The notes beneath the pieces were generated by a model, which saw nothing but the letters and a program-made list of their open reading frames with translations, was not told where the DNA came from and did not search any database. From contig MU394053.1 in the NCBI GenBank assembly GCA_022578605.1, positions 559,960-623,959 on the forward strand: a DNA stretch of 64,000 bases, in the 5' to 3' direction. Shown here in pieces: positions 49,271-61,538 of this stretch. The stretch is from Camillea tinctor. Its lineage: Eukaryota > Ascomycota > Sordariomycetes > Xylariales > Xylariaceae. The translations under genes were made by a program, and so were the position numbers. Numbering within the stretch: the stretch's first letter is position 1; each line of letters opens with the position of its first letter.

Positions 49271-52200
49271 CGTCCACTATGCAAACGGCCCCGGTTATTG
49301 GCCCCAAGGTCAAGGGTGGTTGGGCGGAGAACCAATCGTTGTTTACTGGCCTCCCCGAGGTCAGAGCTTTTCAGAGCAACGAATAACCTGCTTGGCTCTC
49401 TCAGGGTTTCAAGACCTTTCTGGTAGACCCTGATTGACGTCGCATGTATTCGATGAGAGGTTGCACGGCGTTCTAAATCCGGGTTGGTCGAAGAAGGGTC
49501 CAATGCCAACAAAACAGGAAAATAAAAATAAAAGGAGGGAAAGGTTAGTGTAGGAGAAGAAAGATGAGTGGAGGATGAAGAAGGTTAAGCGCGTGTAAGT
49601 CCGGTAGGGTAAGGTATGTTAATGTTGTATAGTGTGTAAGAGTGCAGCAGGTGCGGATACTTGCTGCAGGCCAAAATACCTGTTGTTTGGTGCTCGATGC
49701 TTGTTTCTTGCTTGTTACTCGTTACTTTGGCTGCGATGCTCTTTCTCTTTTTTTCTGTTTCTCTCTCTTCTTTCGTTCTTTAATGTGGGGCTATAACGTA
49801 TTATAGTGTGGTAGCAGGGTACTGCCAATTAAAGCTGAGCGGGTAAACCAGTGCAAAGTACACAGCAAAAAGGAAAACCAACGGGAATTTGATGAATTGG
49901 AAAGGTTCTAACATCGAGATGAAAAGTGAAAAAAAAGAAGAAATAAGAGATGGAAGAGAGAGAAAGAGAGAAAGAGAGAGAAGATCGAAATTTGATCTGC
50001 CTTTCTAGAGAACTATTAGGTATTACGCTACCACACCACACTGCATTATGTATGTACGAAGGAGCAAAATAAGATAGATTGACTATATACATAGGTTACG
50101 TACCTACTTTACACATTCTCCCTTTTCCCAATGCGACGAAGGTCTGGGGATGGCGCATCATCCTAGAGGAATTTTTAGGGGCGGGTTTGAGTCCAATTGC
50201 AATTCAGTAGCTACATATAGTAGTAGTATAACTAAATGTATATAAGATTGATGGTTGCATTTTCTAAAAGGGCTTGCATCTCGCCTCAATCTGCAAATGG
50301 CATGTAAGTCTGTACGGAGTATGTAGCTAGGTTTAGCGCATGTACTACTGCTGTGCATCATTTCTCTCAAATTCAATCTCACTAGGTTAGGTAGGCCTGG
50401 TGGGCTTAGGTCAGTACTTTGCGGATACTTCGCCGACCCCCTGGAGGCGCTACTAGATAAGTGCCTCCATACCTACGTTTTGCGACAAAGATACTTCATT
50501 TGAGATTATACACTTACATTCAGTCGATGGAGTCGCATTTACTCGTTTTTCTATGTGCAATACATACGCATACACGATAGTGATCGACAAATTTTATAGA
50601 TAACCCCCACCCCCACCATCCGAATACTTGCCCATTATATATACTAACCTATATCCCTATGCGTTCCGTAGTGCACATTACATTTACCTTGATTACGCAG
50701 TAGGTTAGTTAAGATACATTCGTCAGTGGCGACTATCTTAGCGTATAGATTAGCGGTAGCGCAGAAGAAAGAAAGAAAAAAAAGAAGAAGAGGAAATCGA
50801 AACGGTTCGCCGTGCCAGGCACGTGGGACATGGATCCATGTACTAAATAAAATAAACATGTAATTATTAATGGGGAATGAGAGATAGGGAAGATGAAGCA
50901 GTACATAGGTTACCTAGATGGCTGCGGAATAGCTAGGAGTTATCTATGTGTACCTCCCTAGCTACATCAATACATTAGGTAGATTAGGCTATACCAATTC
51001 CAGCTACTTATACGGAGTTACTCGTCAGCATCTTAATTGTGTAAGTTGTTACATGGTAGCAGGTAGTTAATTCTCTAATTGATAAGAATAATATTATTAA
51101 TATATGTTCTCAACGCATCTTTCCCCGTTTGAGATTATGAGATGATCCAGAGATTTGTGACCTCGCTGCGAGGTTACTATGTGCGAGGTTACCTACTATT
51201 GCTGAATTGTATCGAACGGCTGATCCAAGGGTCTTAAAAGTGTAGATAGAGAGGGGCAGGGTAGGGGTGCTCTATGTCTGTCGAGAAATCCATAAAGGGA
51301 AATGATCTTTCGTTTTTCTCTCAAACCCCGGATTACCTTAATTAAAATCCCAAGCAGGGATCCCTGCTTAGATAGGTCTTAGGGGAGGGGGCATGTTTCC
51401 CTCCGAGCATTTCATTCCAACATGAAGCACGCCGAAGCACGCAGGAGTTCAGGAATCGAAATTCTCCATCATTCGATATTTTAATCAAGGGAGTTCAAGC
51501 GACTCCGCCCGCAAATCAAAAATCAATAAAAGAAATCAAATACAAAACAACGAAGACAAAGCAGAACAGAGGGGGGAGGGAAATAGAAAAACAAAATAGG
51601 AGAACCCCCTGCAAAAAGTGGCAGGATGAATAAAAAAAGAAAAGGGGAAAATATTTATCCTCGGCATCACTTGACTACTTAATTACTAACTCGTGAAATA
51701 ATAGGTTGAAATAGGTTGGATTTTACAACTATGTTCTCATTATTACGTGTACGTGTTCTGATAGCGCGTAGTGCCGGCTGTTGTCTTTCATATGTATCAT
51801 GCAGGGGATTGAACGTGGATGCGGGTTTTCTGCAGGAACGAAGATAGTCAGGGTTATGGGAGTCGTGAGAATTGCCAGGGGTCCCAAGTGTGGAAAGAAG
51901 ACCGTCTGGGCGTCCAAAGGGGAAAAGGGAAAATGGAACTGCACTACTCTACACCACACTAACCTACATTGTAAAATATTGAAAGAACCATATGCGGTAG
52001 TAATAGGCAAATTCAAGGGAGACTTAGGTACGAGAAGAAAAAGAAAAAAGAGAGAAAAAAAAAAGAAAAGAAAATGTAGATGCATCCGTGCTCAAATCTG
52101 GGTGAGATTTTGCCTCAACCAAGGGACAATACTTCATGGTACTGGGCTATTGAAACGGACTACGCTTGATTCTATTTTAGATTCTTCAACCTGCCTGTCT

Positions 52201-53661
52201 TGGGCAATTGTCAACTCTAAACCATTATTTATGAGACCGGCTGGTCGAACACCTCCCTTCCCCTGAACCAATCATCTCGTCCAACAACCCACCCCTCGTT
52301 TGACCTGTCAACCAGCCAGACTCCAGAGACTCAACGTTGCCTCCCCAGAGGTCAGGATGACTGTATGGCGGTGTGATAAGATGAAGAACCCAGCAGAAGA
52401 ACACTTTGCTCATCCATCGAGTGATCGTATAAATCTTTTTTATACTAGGCCGGCAGTTCGTGAAAATACAATATGTATGCTCTCATTCGCCGCCTTGGGG
52501 GGCGATATATCCCTTGCATCCAGCACCGCCTGAATGTCTACCTATTTTCCCTATCCATCGTAGTGGTACACCGCTAAGCTCCCGAGCCGTCCTTGTCGAA
52601 CAGCTGAGGAACATCACAGAAAACAACTAACCTAGCCTAGCGTAAATACCCAACAACTCAAATATGAACGTGAACCACACTACACTTCACTAGTTGTAGA
52701 GTAGAAGAAAATAAAGTGCTCCGTGGATTCCGAGAAGAACGCGAGGAGGCGAAGTTGATCTGCGACACATAACATGGCTAACCGCCGCGTGGTATGCTAA
52801 ATCACCTCGTCTTACCATTTATTCATTTTCATCCGGGCCAATCAACGCCGCCGCATACATCGCCAAAGACGGGAACTAGACGAGTGTTTGGGGCTAGACT
52901 TGTTCTACGTGCGAACAGACCCCAAGAGGCGAGTCAACATGATTACTGTTATGGGCTGTTCAACAGCGAAGCATGCCGTTCTAGAAGCAAGACGCCCGGC
53001 GATGGAATGCAATCCTTCATCTCCATGCCTACCTACATATTACACCCAAAACATACGGGCAATGCCTTGCGGATCACCGGTTAACCTGAATCATCTCCCA
53101 CCGTGACTACAATTCATGTAACCTAGGTATTTGGTCAAGCCGCAACAACCGCACAGTTCCAGGGTTTCGCCCGGGTTGCGACGTATCCGACTTTGTTACC
53201 CAGTTCAGTCGACAACACCTCCTTAGTCTGGCAATCCAATCCTATTTACTAGCCTCATAGGATTTAGGATCGCCAGTTCAGAAAATGCAAACCTCCTGTT
53301 CCTAACAATAAGAAACACGTGAACCAAAGAACAATCACACGCATAGTGAGTGAGAGAAGATGATGACAGAATGGATGAGATGGCACGGCCGTCTCGCTTC
53401 ACTTCAGTTCAGTCCGGTCCAGTGTCCAGTTCAGCGCGTAGCCTCGCCCCGTACCGCCGGACCGGGCGTAGAAACAACCGTGCTCGTCGAGCCACGCGAC
53501 ATGTTCAGATGGCTCGCATCGGCACTGGATCCTGTGAGGGTTTGCGTCTGTCTGCACAGCATGCCTGCTTTGCTTTGCTCTGCTCTGCCTGCTCCTCTCC
53601 GCTCTCGTTGGGCATCGACACCAGGGCGAGTGAATCATTGGTAGCGCGCTACTGAACATAT

Positions 53662-53684
<23 letters not shown>
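53662..53684. repeat. (CA)n microsatellite
   Basis: An uninterrupted CA dinucleotide run followed by further CACA/TACA units to about 53712. Confidence 0.9.
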
Positions 53685-53695
<11 letters not shown>

Positions 53696-56600
53696 TACGC
53701 ACACACATACACTAACAACCTAATGTACACTACCTACATTAACACTGTCACTTTACCGGAATTGCCCCTCCTTTCCTCCTTCAAATCGGGAAACGGGAGT
53801 AACTATAGATGGCACACAGGCCATTTGGCCCAACGGGCGGGATGACGTCTTGCCAGCCCTCTTTTACCTAATGGGAATAGTAATCCTTTCGCTGTCGCTG
53901 CTCGTCGTAATGGGAGTGCCCACCTTATTAGCTTTTAATGCCGCGCCTCTGATCGCGTTCACGATAGCCTCTCATTCGCAACACAGACGTCGGAGCCAGA
54001 CGCACGCCAAGTAGCATAAGCAGCAGATCCCCCAGCCCGTATGCCTACGTATGGGGGGTGTGTGAATGTGAGTATACATACGCATAGGTAGATGCATAGG
54101 TAGGTTAGGTTAGGTAACCTATATGGCGTGTGAGATATTTTTAAACTCGGGATGAAAGTTCTCCAGCCAGGAGAAATCGGGGCCGCTCCTCTGCCGCACC
54201 AACAAGTTGCATTTGTTCTTTTTTTGTTTTTGTTTTTTGGTGGGCGATGCCCTTGCTGCTACAATTTCGCCTAAGGCCGGGGAAGAGAAAAATAAAATAA
54301 AATAAAATAAAAACTGACAACTCAGCAACAATACCTACACCTGCAGCAAGAAGGGAGTTTCCGAGCAGGGCACGACACGTGCCCCGCTCAACGAGATGCA
54401 ATGCGTCTCATCAAGCAAGATCCGTCATCCACGATGTGAGCAAGACACAGAGAGAGAGCGACACTAACTAGGCTGCTAGGTAGATAACTTACACTAGCTA
54501 ACCTGGAAGCTTCTCCCAAAACCACAATATCTCCTCTAGCCTCTGCCAGATCGCTGGAGATATCGTTCGATTATGACGGCGGTCCCGCCAACGGAGCCGT
54601 CTTTCTCGAGGATTGCTGTCGCTCCGACTAGTTCGTGGAACGCGAAACAGTACTCGGGAGCCTCGTGACATCTCTGCCAAAATTCCCGAGGTTTCGCATT
54701 GGTTTCAGTATAGGGGCTATAGAGCTGGGCAAACTGGGTTGGGTACCTTGGTCCGTGCCTCCTTTTTGCCGGGGGGCTCAGTCGACAAGCCCTGTCACGA
54801 TGCTATTCCCTTGACGCTCCCCCCCCTACCTCGCCTTAACCATCTTGACAGGGTAAGGTTACTGTGTGTGGTTGCAGTGTAGGATCAAGATAAGTTCGGA
54901 AGGTCAATATTTACAAGCATGTTTCACAAAGACCATTAATACTGGGCTGTTATATGCACCCAAGCTTTATGTTTCTTTCGTGAGAGAACCGATTGATCCA
55001 CTGCCCATCCATCGCTACGCTATAATCTCCGAGTTCACATCCTTTTCCTCCACTAACACGCCTCGCATTTGCATCTTGTCTTGTAACTTCCCAAGCAGCA
55101 TCTCTGGGGAAAAGGGGGAGCAAGGGGGGGGGAGAGGGAAAGACAGTCACATCGATCTACCAAGCCATTGACAACTCAACACCATGTACACCACCTTGCA
55201 TTACATACATACAGAACCTACATGCTGCTGGAGTCACCTCGGCTCTTCTCCGCAGCATGGTCCACCGAACGGGAAAAGTAAGCATCCATTAGGCTATCCT
55301 GTTTTGTGTGGAGAAGGCTGCGGCTGCATCTGCATCTCACAAGAAATCAGCCTACTATTTCCGGAACTCGTTTCATATAGATTAATAGGATGACTAAGGC
55401 TATATAGAGCCCACGGACTCTCCTCTCTTGCTTCCAATATGCACTCCTCAGAAACAGTTTATAATAGATAATAAATCTAGATCCGCCCATCTGTGATTTG
55501 GGTAGTGTATGTGGCGTAGGAAAGTAGGTATGTGTGCTGTGGCCCATCTATGACTCAAGAGCCTGCAGAAATCCCGTCCTACGAATCACGCAAGTATTCT
55601 GGGTTGATTATTGGTAAATATGGTTATTCTATATGCTGTACACGTGTACGTAATTGGGTGTCCCGCCTCGGTCTAATTGTAAAATCTGTATATTCCAAAC
55701 AAATGTCAAAGTTGCGAACAGGTAAACCCGTCAGGGCCCTCACCCCTCTCCTCTCTGCGCCATATATGTATGTAGTCATCATCATTATCATCACTTAACC
55801 TACCTACCGACGCTATCCCCATAATTATAAGGCCATTCCCACGCCCGTAAGCAGAGGAAGTGAGCGCCCCATCCATGTGTAAAGAACCGCTTTCCAATCA
55901 CGTCGCCGGCATATTATATGCTAGCAAGATAAAAGTCCCGAGAGGGCAAGCCACCGTGACTAACTAGATCCCCGGGATATCTTCCAATTCGTCCGTCCCT
56001 TACATCAAAACCAGCCCGCACCTGCAGAAGGCGGACCTAACTTGTTGGATTCGTGGGTCGGGACTTTGTTTTCCTTTTGACTTTTGGCTTTTTAGTTAAA
56101 AGACCCAAAAAATTCATGTAAAGCACAGCCCGTCCCCATCAACAGCACGCATACATGCACGCCGCCCATCCCGTCCGGACACATCCGCCGGCAAACGGCG
56201 GCAGCGGCAAGCCCTACGCATAAGATGTAAGTCGTGCGCATGTAAATATCTAGGCACACAGATAATAATCACCACAGGGCTATGATTCCATGCAGTGGGC
56301 GAGCGGGTAAGAAAACTAAAAGTCATCATAAAGCCAGGAAATAAAAGGGACCAGAAAAAAAAAGAGCCTGCAGATATCTGCTCTTATGTACATACGCTCG
56401 GACGATGCCGAGCTGAATTTTAAAAAAAAAATTTGTGTAGGGGCTTGATTTATACCCGTGCCTATCTGGTTCGTCACCCGGCGGGAGAGGCGAGACGAGA
56501 CGAGATGAGATGACAGGTGGATGAATGGGAGATAAGTCATGCCACTCGCTATCTACGTATATCTGGCTCGCCATCTCGGATCTCTGTGATTTGTGACGAC

Positions 56601-56954
56601 GTGTCGATGTTGCGTGTGTGGGCGAAGCTTGTCTCATCTTGGCATTACCCTCCCTATAGCACACGTATGTACGTACGTACTACACGGCAGCCCCAGCTGC
56701 CATCTACCATTCGAGAGAGCGTATGTGCGAGCGAGTCAGATAGAAGGGGAAAGAGCACAAGGTGAAAAGCGCTGTTGCTGCCGCCGCCTCCATCTGCAAG
56801 CCAAGCAATATCACAGGCTTATAGTTGCCTAGGTTAGGTGGTAGTTCATGATATGTGCCTGCGTCTGCGTCTGTGTTTCCCCCTTCTTCTACCCCATTTC
56901 CTCTTTCTCTCGCAAGTAAGTAAAAGAGACACAGACGAAGAAAAAAAAAAGTCA

Positions 56955-56979
56955 AGACATGACATGACATGACATGACA
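56955..56979. repeat. GACAT pentanucleotide tandem
   Basis: About five copies of a GACAT/ATGAC unit occur in series just right of an A-run. Confidence 0.85.
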
Positions 56980-57023
56980 AGAGGAAAAGCTTAGCTACTC
57001 GCCAAGTAAACACGATTCCCATG

Positions 57024-57039
57024 CCCCCCCCCCCCCCCC
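57024..57039. repeat. C16 homopolymer
   Basis: An uninterrupted run of sixteen C; slippage-prone. Confidence 0.9.
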
Positions 57040-57545
57040 AATCCCTCCCAATCAAACGATATCACACGGACCTCTTCAGCCCGCCTGGGCTGGGCTGGGC
57101 TGGAAGTTAAAGTACCATACGTCGGATCGGGATCCGGCAGTGTAGTACCAGAGCACACATCGATCATGATATGTGCAAGATTTTTTCTTCTTGCCTTTTT
57201 TTTTTTTTTGCTCGAGTCCATGTGTGCTCAGACAGACAGTAAGGTTATTGGAACTCTGCACATGCACATCAAATGATTAACTGACCTGATTGACCGCCCT
57301 GCCGCTGGCGGCACCCGAGAGAGAAAGACAGAGAGGGATTTTCGTTCCATTGCAGAGTACCTGCCGGATCTGACCTGGCATTAGACCTACATAGGGCTTG
57401 GGTGATAGGTAACATGTGGCAGGTGAAAGGAGGAGTGAGGGGAAGGAGGGGGGAAAGTGTATGTTTGAAACTCCATGATGAGCTCTCGTGATCTTCTTAT
57501 TTCTTCGGTCCTTCTGGTTTGCGCTGTTCGCTGTTTTCTCTTAGG

Positions 57546-57566
57546 GTGTGTGTGTGTGTGTGTGTG
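57546..57566. repeat. (GT)n microsatellite
   Basis: An uninterrupted GT dinucleotide run of about ten units. Confidence 0.9.
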
Positions 57567-59246
57567 GGTGGTTTATGGGCCTTTCTGCGATCCTTCGGAT
57601 CTGAGGAAGTTTCTCGGGGTTGTGAAGGAAATTGCTATGCTGCAGTGTGCTATGATACGTAAGAGAATTTTCAGGAACCGATATGCAGTCAGTCAGCAAT
57701 GGCGTTCGGTAGAAAGAATCCTCGCATGTAGACCCGATTCGACGTCGGACTAACCCAACCTACTTAATTTAGATAGAGATAACTTAAAGGAGAGAACTTA
57801 GTGTTGCATAGTTGAGCTGGCTAGAATAAGACATCGAGTTGTCTGGTAAAATTGCACAATGAGTCGTCCTCGTTGCCCCGGAGCGCGAAGACGATGTCAG
57901 TAGTGCCGCACCGCGCCGCGCCGAACCAGCAGCGGAGCGGGCAGCACCGATAACCAAGCCCACCTCCGCGTGCGGAGAGGGGCTCCGCAACCATACCGCC
58001 GCATGCTACCTCGTATATGATGTTTCCAAAGTAAAGTGGAGCAGGGAGGCCCAAAAAAAGGGTACGCATACATACGTAGGGGACTTTATTCTAAGGACAT
58101 CCATCTTTCATGCGCCGCTCGGTGTTTACCTCGTTTCACCATTTCCTTCGTGCAGCGGGTCCCGTCTCTCGGAGAAAATATACGCGAGATCGGGACTTCT
58201 TCTCGCTTTAATCTATCAAATACGCACTAATGAGGTGGAATGCTAACACACGTCACATTACATCTGATATCCCGTCCGAAACCTGCTTGGCGGACGCGCT
58301 GACGCAACCTACGCTATTATCTCGGTCGCTCGGTTGGTGATACCGAGGGTTATACTCCGAAGCCATTTATTGGACTTTTGTTTGGAATATGTTGGAATTT
58401 GGCGGCTATTGCAAGCGTTGAATCGCTTCTATGGACTGTGCTAGAGAAGCAGTCTATTCATAGAAGGAATGCTATCAATAGAATGTAAGAGTTGTTAGTA
58501 ATACAGATGGCCCTTGTTGAAACGAGATGGCGTTCTAGCTTGTATAACTACGACTTTAGTAACAATTGAAGTCGTATATGACTAGGTTATATATAGATAC
58601 GCCCCTATATCTATGTTTGCTAAGTTATTAAAATAACTTATGTGTTATGTGTAGCAAAAATAGTATTACCCTCTTACGTATCGCGTAGATTACATATGAA
58701 TCAGGTACCATTAATGGTATTTTTATAGTAGTTCGCCAGTTGTTTACTTGAACAGGTTATGGTTAATAAAATTAGACAGGATAAATATAGATATTGACGC
58801 TTTATTATTCGCTATAATTCATTGAGCTTGAGCTGAAAACAAAAGACTGTTCTTAGTTCGCAGTATGTGTAGATAGGTTAACAAAGGAGTAATCACAGTG
58901 GGTGCTAAACGCCTCCTTTTACCTTATGTTTGTTACTTGTAGAAGCTTATTTACGAATCATTGCACAAAAAACTGTGTTTATACTTTCGAATTAATAATA
59001 TTGGACATTCTATTTATTAGTATTACGTATGAAACCGTTTTTATCTGTCATATTAACAATCCAAAGTAGAAATTTATGAAAAAGGGGTAAATACAGAAGG
59101 GAGGAAAAGGGGGGGAAAGGGGGGAAAGACGTGATTTAAAGACTCACATATTTAGGATGGAATATTCATAGATGCCTGCCAGCAGGTATCTTTAGTAACC
59201 ATCACTCTTCTAATCCCTTAATAATGGGATGTCTCCCTGATATCCC

Positions 59247-60011
59247 TTAATCCTCGATCTGGATGTTATGAGCTAGGTATAGCGGCTCCATCAGCAGCTC
59301 CTCAAGAGCGTACCCACGCAGCCGCTTTCGATCTTCGGGCCCCAGCTCCGCCCAGCTCTTATGCTCATGCTGTGCGCAGCTCTCGGGCGTCTCCACGAGC
59401 TCCGGCTCCTCGTCGTCGCCCTCGAGGTCCGCAAACGTGTAGCTCCGCATCCCGGCCTCGGGCCAGGCCGTGCGGCCCCCGCCCTCGGTTAGTCCCGAGA
59501 AGTCCCCGGCTAGGAAGTGCGCGAACGCGCCGTGCGTAACGACCACCACGCGCCCCGTATCGCCGGCAGTCCGGGCGAAATCCTGGATGAAGCGGCGCGC
59601 GCAGCTGGCGCGCAGCTCGACCTTCTCCGGCGTGGGCTCGAACCGCGTCGCCCGCGTCTTGATCCAGAAGTCCGGGTCCACGTTGCTGTAGTCGATGATC
59701 TCGCCGTACTTGGCGATGTCGGCTTGGTCGGCGGCTAGAGGCGTGTCAGCGGCCCTAATGCCGGTTTCTTGAAGCTCAGGCAGCAGGACAATGTTCCTCC
59801 CCTTGTGGATTGACTCCTTGAAGGCGACGAGGCAGGTTTGGATCGCACTGTTCATGGGCGATGATATGATGGAGGATACATTGCTCGTGTCGATGGTTTC
59901 CTGGTAGATCTGGCCGAGTTGGGCGGCCTGCGACAACCCTTCTTCGGTCAGAGGGGGATCCAAGAAATCGGCAGTCTCGCCTGTGCGGATGATGTCGATT
60001 ACCGGTGCCAT
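59247..60011 (-). CDS. Histidine-phosphatase-fold protein lacking the RHG histidine
   Basis: A single exon of 254 aa starting MAPVIDIIRTGETADFLDPP. The fold is that of the phosphoglycerate-mutase/histidine-phosphatase superfamily: a first strand with R-x-G-E, DPPLTEEGLSQAAQLG, SSIISSPMNSAIQTC, a Glu-containing LLPELQETG, and VVVVTHGAFAHFL near residue 155. The superfamily normally uses the His of RHG as phospho-acceptor. Here the codon is ACA, giving RTG. The second core Arg (usual SPLxR) is also absent (SPMNS), while the later His in THGAF is retained. The protein is therefore probably a non-catalytic pseudoenzyme, or the substitution needs confirming. GC-rich codon use resembles a normal expressed gene, and the frame is otherwise intact. 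Confidence 0.82.
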   Translation of the reverse strand: MAPVIDIIRTGETADFLDPPLTEEGLSQAAQLGQIYQETIDTSNVSSIISSPMNSAIQTCLVAFKESIHKGRNIVLLPELQETGIRAADTPLAADQADIAKYGEIIDYSNVDPDFWIKTRATRFEPTPEKVELRASCARRFIQDFARTAGDTGRVVVVTHGAFAHFLAGDFSGLTEGGGRTAWPEAGMRSYTFADLEGDDEEPELVETPESCAQHEHKSWAELGPEDRKRLRGYALEELLMEPLYLAHNIQIED

Positions 60012-61396
60012 TTTTTGGTTATTGGTTTTTGGCTTTTGTGTTTTTCTTGCTCTGGTTTAGGGATTCAGTTTTTGAGGTTTGATTTATTATTGTTGCGATA
60101 TAGAATTCACTTGTGAGTGCTGTCTCGAATGGTCCTACTCATGAGGAATTCCTGTGATATTTATAAACCGAAGTCCTCAACTCCGGGGGGCTATAAACAA
60201 ATAGGTTGTGTATAGACACAACGCTCAGAATCATAACTACTCTAGGGATCATAAACATTACTTTTGTTATTGAAGGATGCAACAGTGTTCTGGAAACAGG
60301 ACTCTATATCTATCGAAAACTTAGTGTATATCATATATAATTGTTTGTAAGTCAGCGCCTTCATACGGAGACATCATGGTATAATCCTTAGTGACGACGA
60401 CACCATGTGAAATTAAGGAGTGTTACGAGACAGGACATACCTCCTAAAAGACAGAGAGACTTGATTGAGATAGGAGTATATTAAAGACAACTGTTTCCTT
60501 AATCACTTGCTCATAAACAACATGACTGCTCCGGCTTTTACGAGGTGACCTGTGGAACTTAGTTCTACTAAACATCATCCCCATCATTTTAAAACGCATA
60601 TATGCTAGTAACATATTTCTATCTTGCGAGCTCCATCGATAGCCAAGGAAGATGGTTAATAGTAAAATGCCTGTTGATATGAAAGATGCGGCGAGCACTT
60701 CCTAGCTGGTGGCAATTTTGCTAATAGTTCATTAGGGATATCATGCCAACTCTACCTAAACCTAGGCATACTTTTAGTATGTTTTATACTACTACGACCT
60801 TTTACTGTAAATAGTCTCGACTCGCTCTACTCTAGGATTTATTGTCCAAGGACCTTTCAAGTAGTCTCATACTTTTGAGTCCTTCTAACCCTGGGTCACT
60901 ATATAAATCTAAATTTTGGAATCCCGGAGTTCTTAGTTAAAGGGAAATCTAGTGTATACGGTAACTGTCGCAGGCATGAACATCCTTGTTCCGCCTTCTA
61001 TAGCCTTATAAGGTAGTTTCCACCCACCATTAGGTTGCAGGCATCATCCATCTTCCATACATCACCTTCCATTCCTTTCAGCTGTCCCTTAGCCTGCAAT
61101 AGTAACTCAGAAATACCATTACTTTCACTTCGATACTAGATAAGACTAATTTATTAGGTACCACTAGTCTATTCTACCTTTCTACTTGATTGGGAGTTCT
61201 ATAAATGCAATTGAAGAAATTTGATCTGTTAAGAGTAACATAGTCAAAGTTCGAGCACACCAAATACTGTTGATAAACTGAAACTCAAGCGGCATTGGGG
61301 ACAATATGGGAATTGAAACTGGCAAAGGTCCTCGGGCGTCTTTGCACCTAGGTAAGCTCTGTACCTGACCATTGACCCGGGACATAAACTCCTCTG
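60012..61396. other. Intergenic with dispersed repeat copy
   Basis: Contains the phosphatase-fold gene promoter side and the second copy of the ~90-bp repeat (61022-61107). A short minus frame at 60444-60698 (84 codons with a hydrophobic start) has no supporting homology. Nothing else is recognised. Confidence 0.5.
61022..61107. repeat. Dispersed ~90-bp repeat, copy B
   Basis: Matches 27472-27562 through TTAGGTTGCAGG, ATCATCCATCTTC and TTAGCCTGCAATAGTAAC, with small indels between. Same orientation as copy A. Confidence 0.65.
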
Positions 61397-61538
61397 TATT
61401 GGAGTGAGACGATAGGTGAGGGAAAGGATGAAGTGTATTGGTCCAGGAGAGAGTCTATGAGGGCGTAAGCCCGATACATATATACATGTAATAGTAGTAT
61501 AGTACCGTATAGTGGGGTGGTAACCCCATATTCCAACA
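61397..61538 (-). mobile_element. Solo LTR, Copia-like (copy 3 of 3)
   Basis: A 142-bp copy of the element at 11371 and 36383. It is bounded by a perfect 5-bp target duplication CTCTG (61392-61396 and 61539-61543). The plus strand reads TATTGGAGTGAGACGATAGG to ATTCCAACA. No retroelement genes lie beside it, so it is a solo LTR left by LTR-LTR recombination or deletion. Confidence 0.85.

Larger units (their letters stand above)
49271..59246. other. Ten-kb gene-poor interval with simple repeats
   Basis: Both strands show only short frames without family resemblance or matching splice sites. It contains poly-purine/pyrimidine tracts (49920-49980, 52040-52075), a (CA)n run (53662-53684), a (GT)n run (57546-57566), a C16 run (57024-57039), a GACAT tandem (about 56955-56979), and at about 58388 a TGTTGGAATTTGG phrase that could start an unrelated Copia LTR. 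The first ~600 bp is the promoter side of the Bem3-like gene. No tRNA or 5S rRNA was recognised by eye. Confidence 0.5.

Noticed and set aside
51781..52266. 161-codon plus frame with a Lys/Arg-rich middle
   Set aside because: The basic run comes from an A/G tract; the rest has no recognisable motif or splice partner.
58388..58760. TGTTGGAATTTGGCGG phrase that could begin another Copia LTR
   Set aside because: No matching end, second copy or target duplication could be found in the window.
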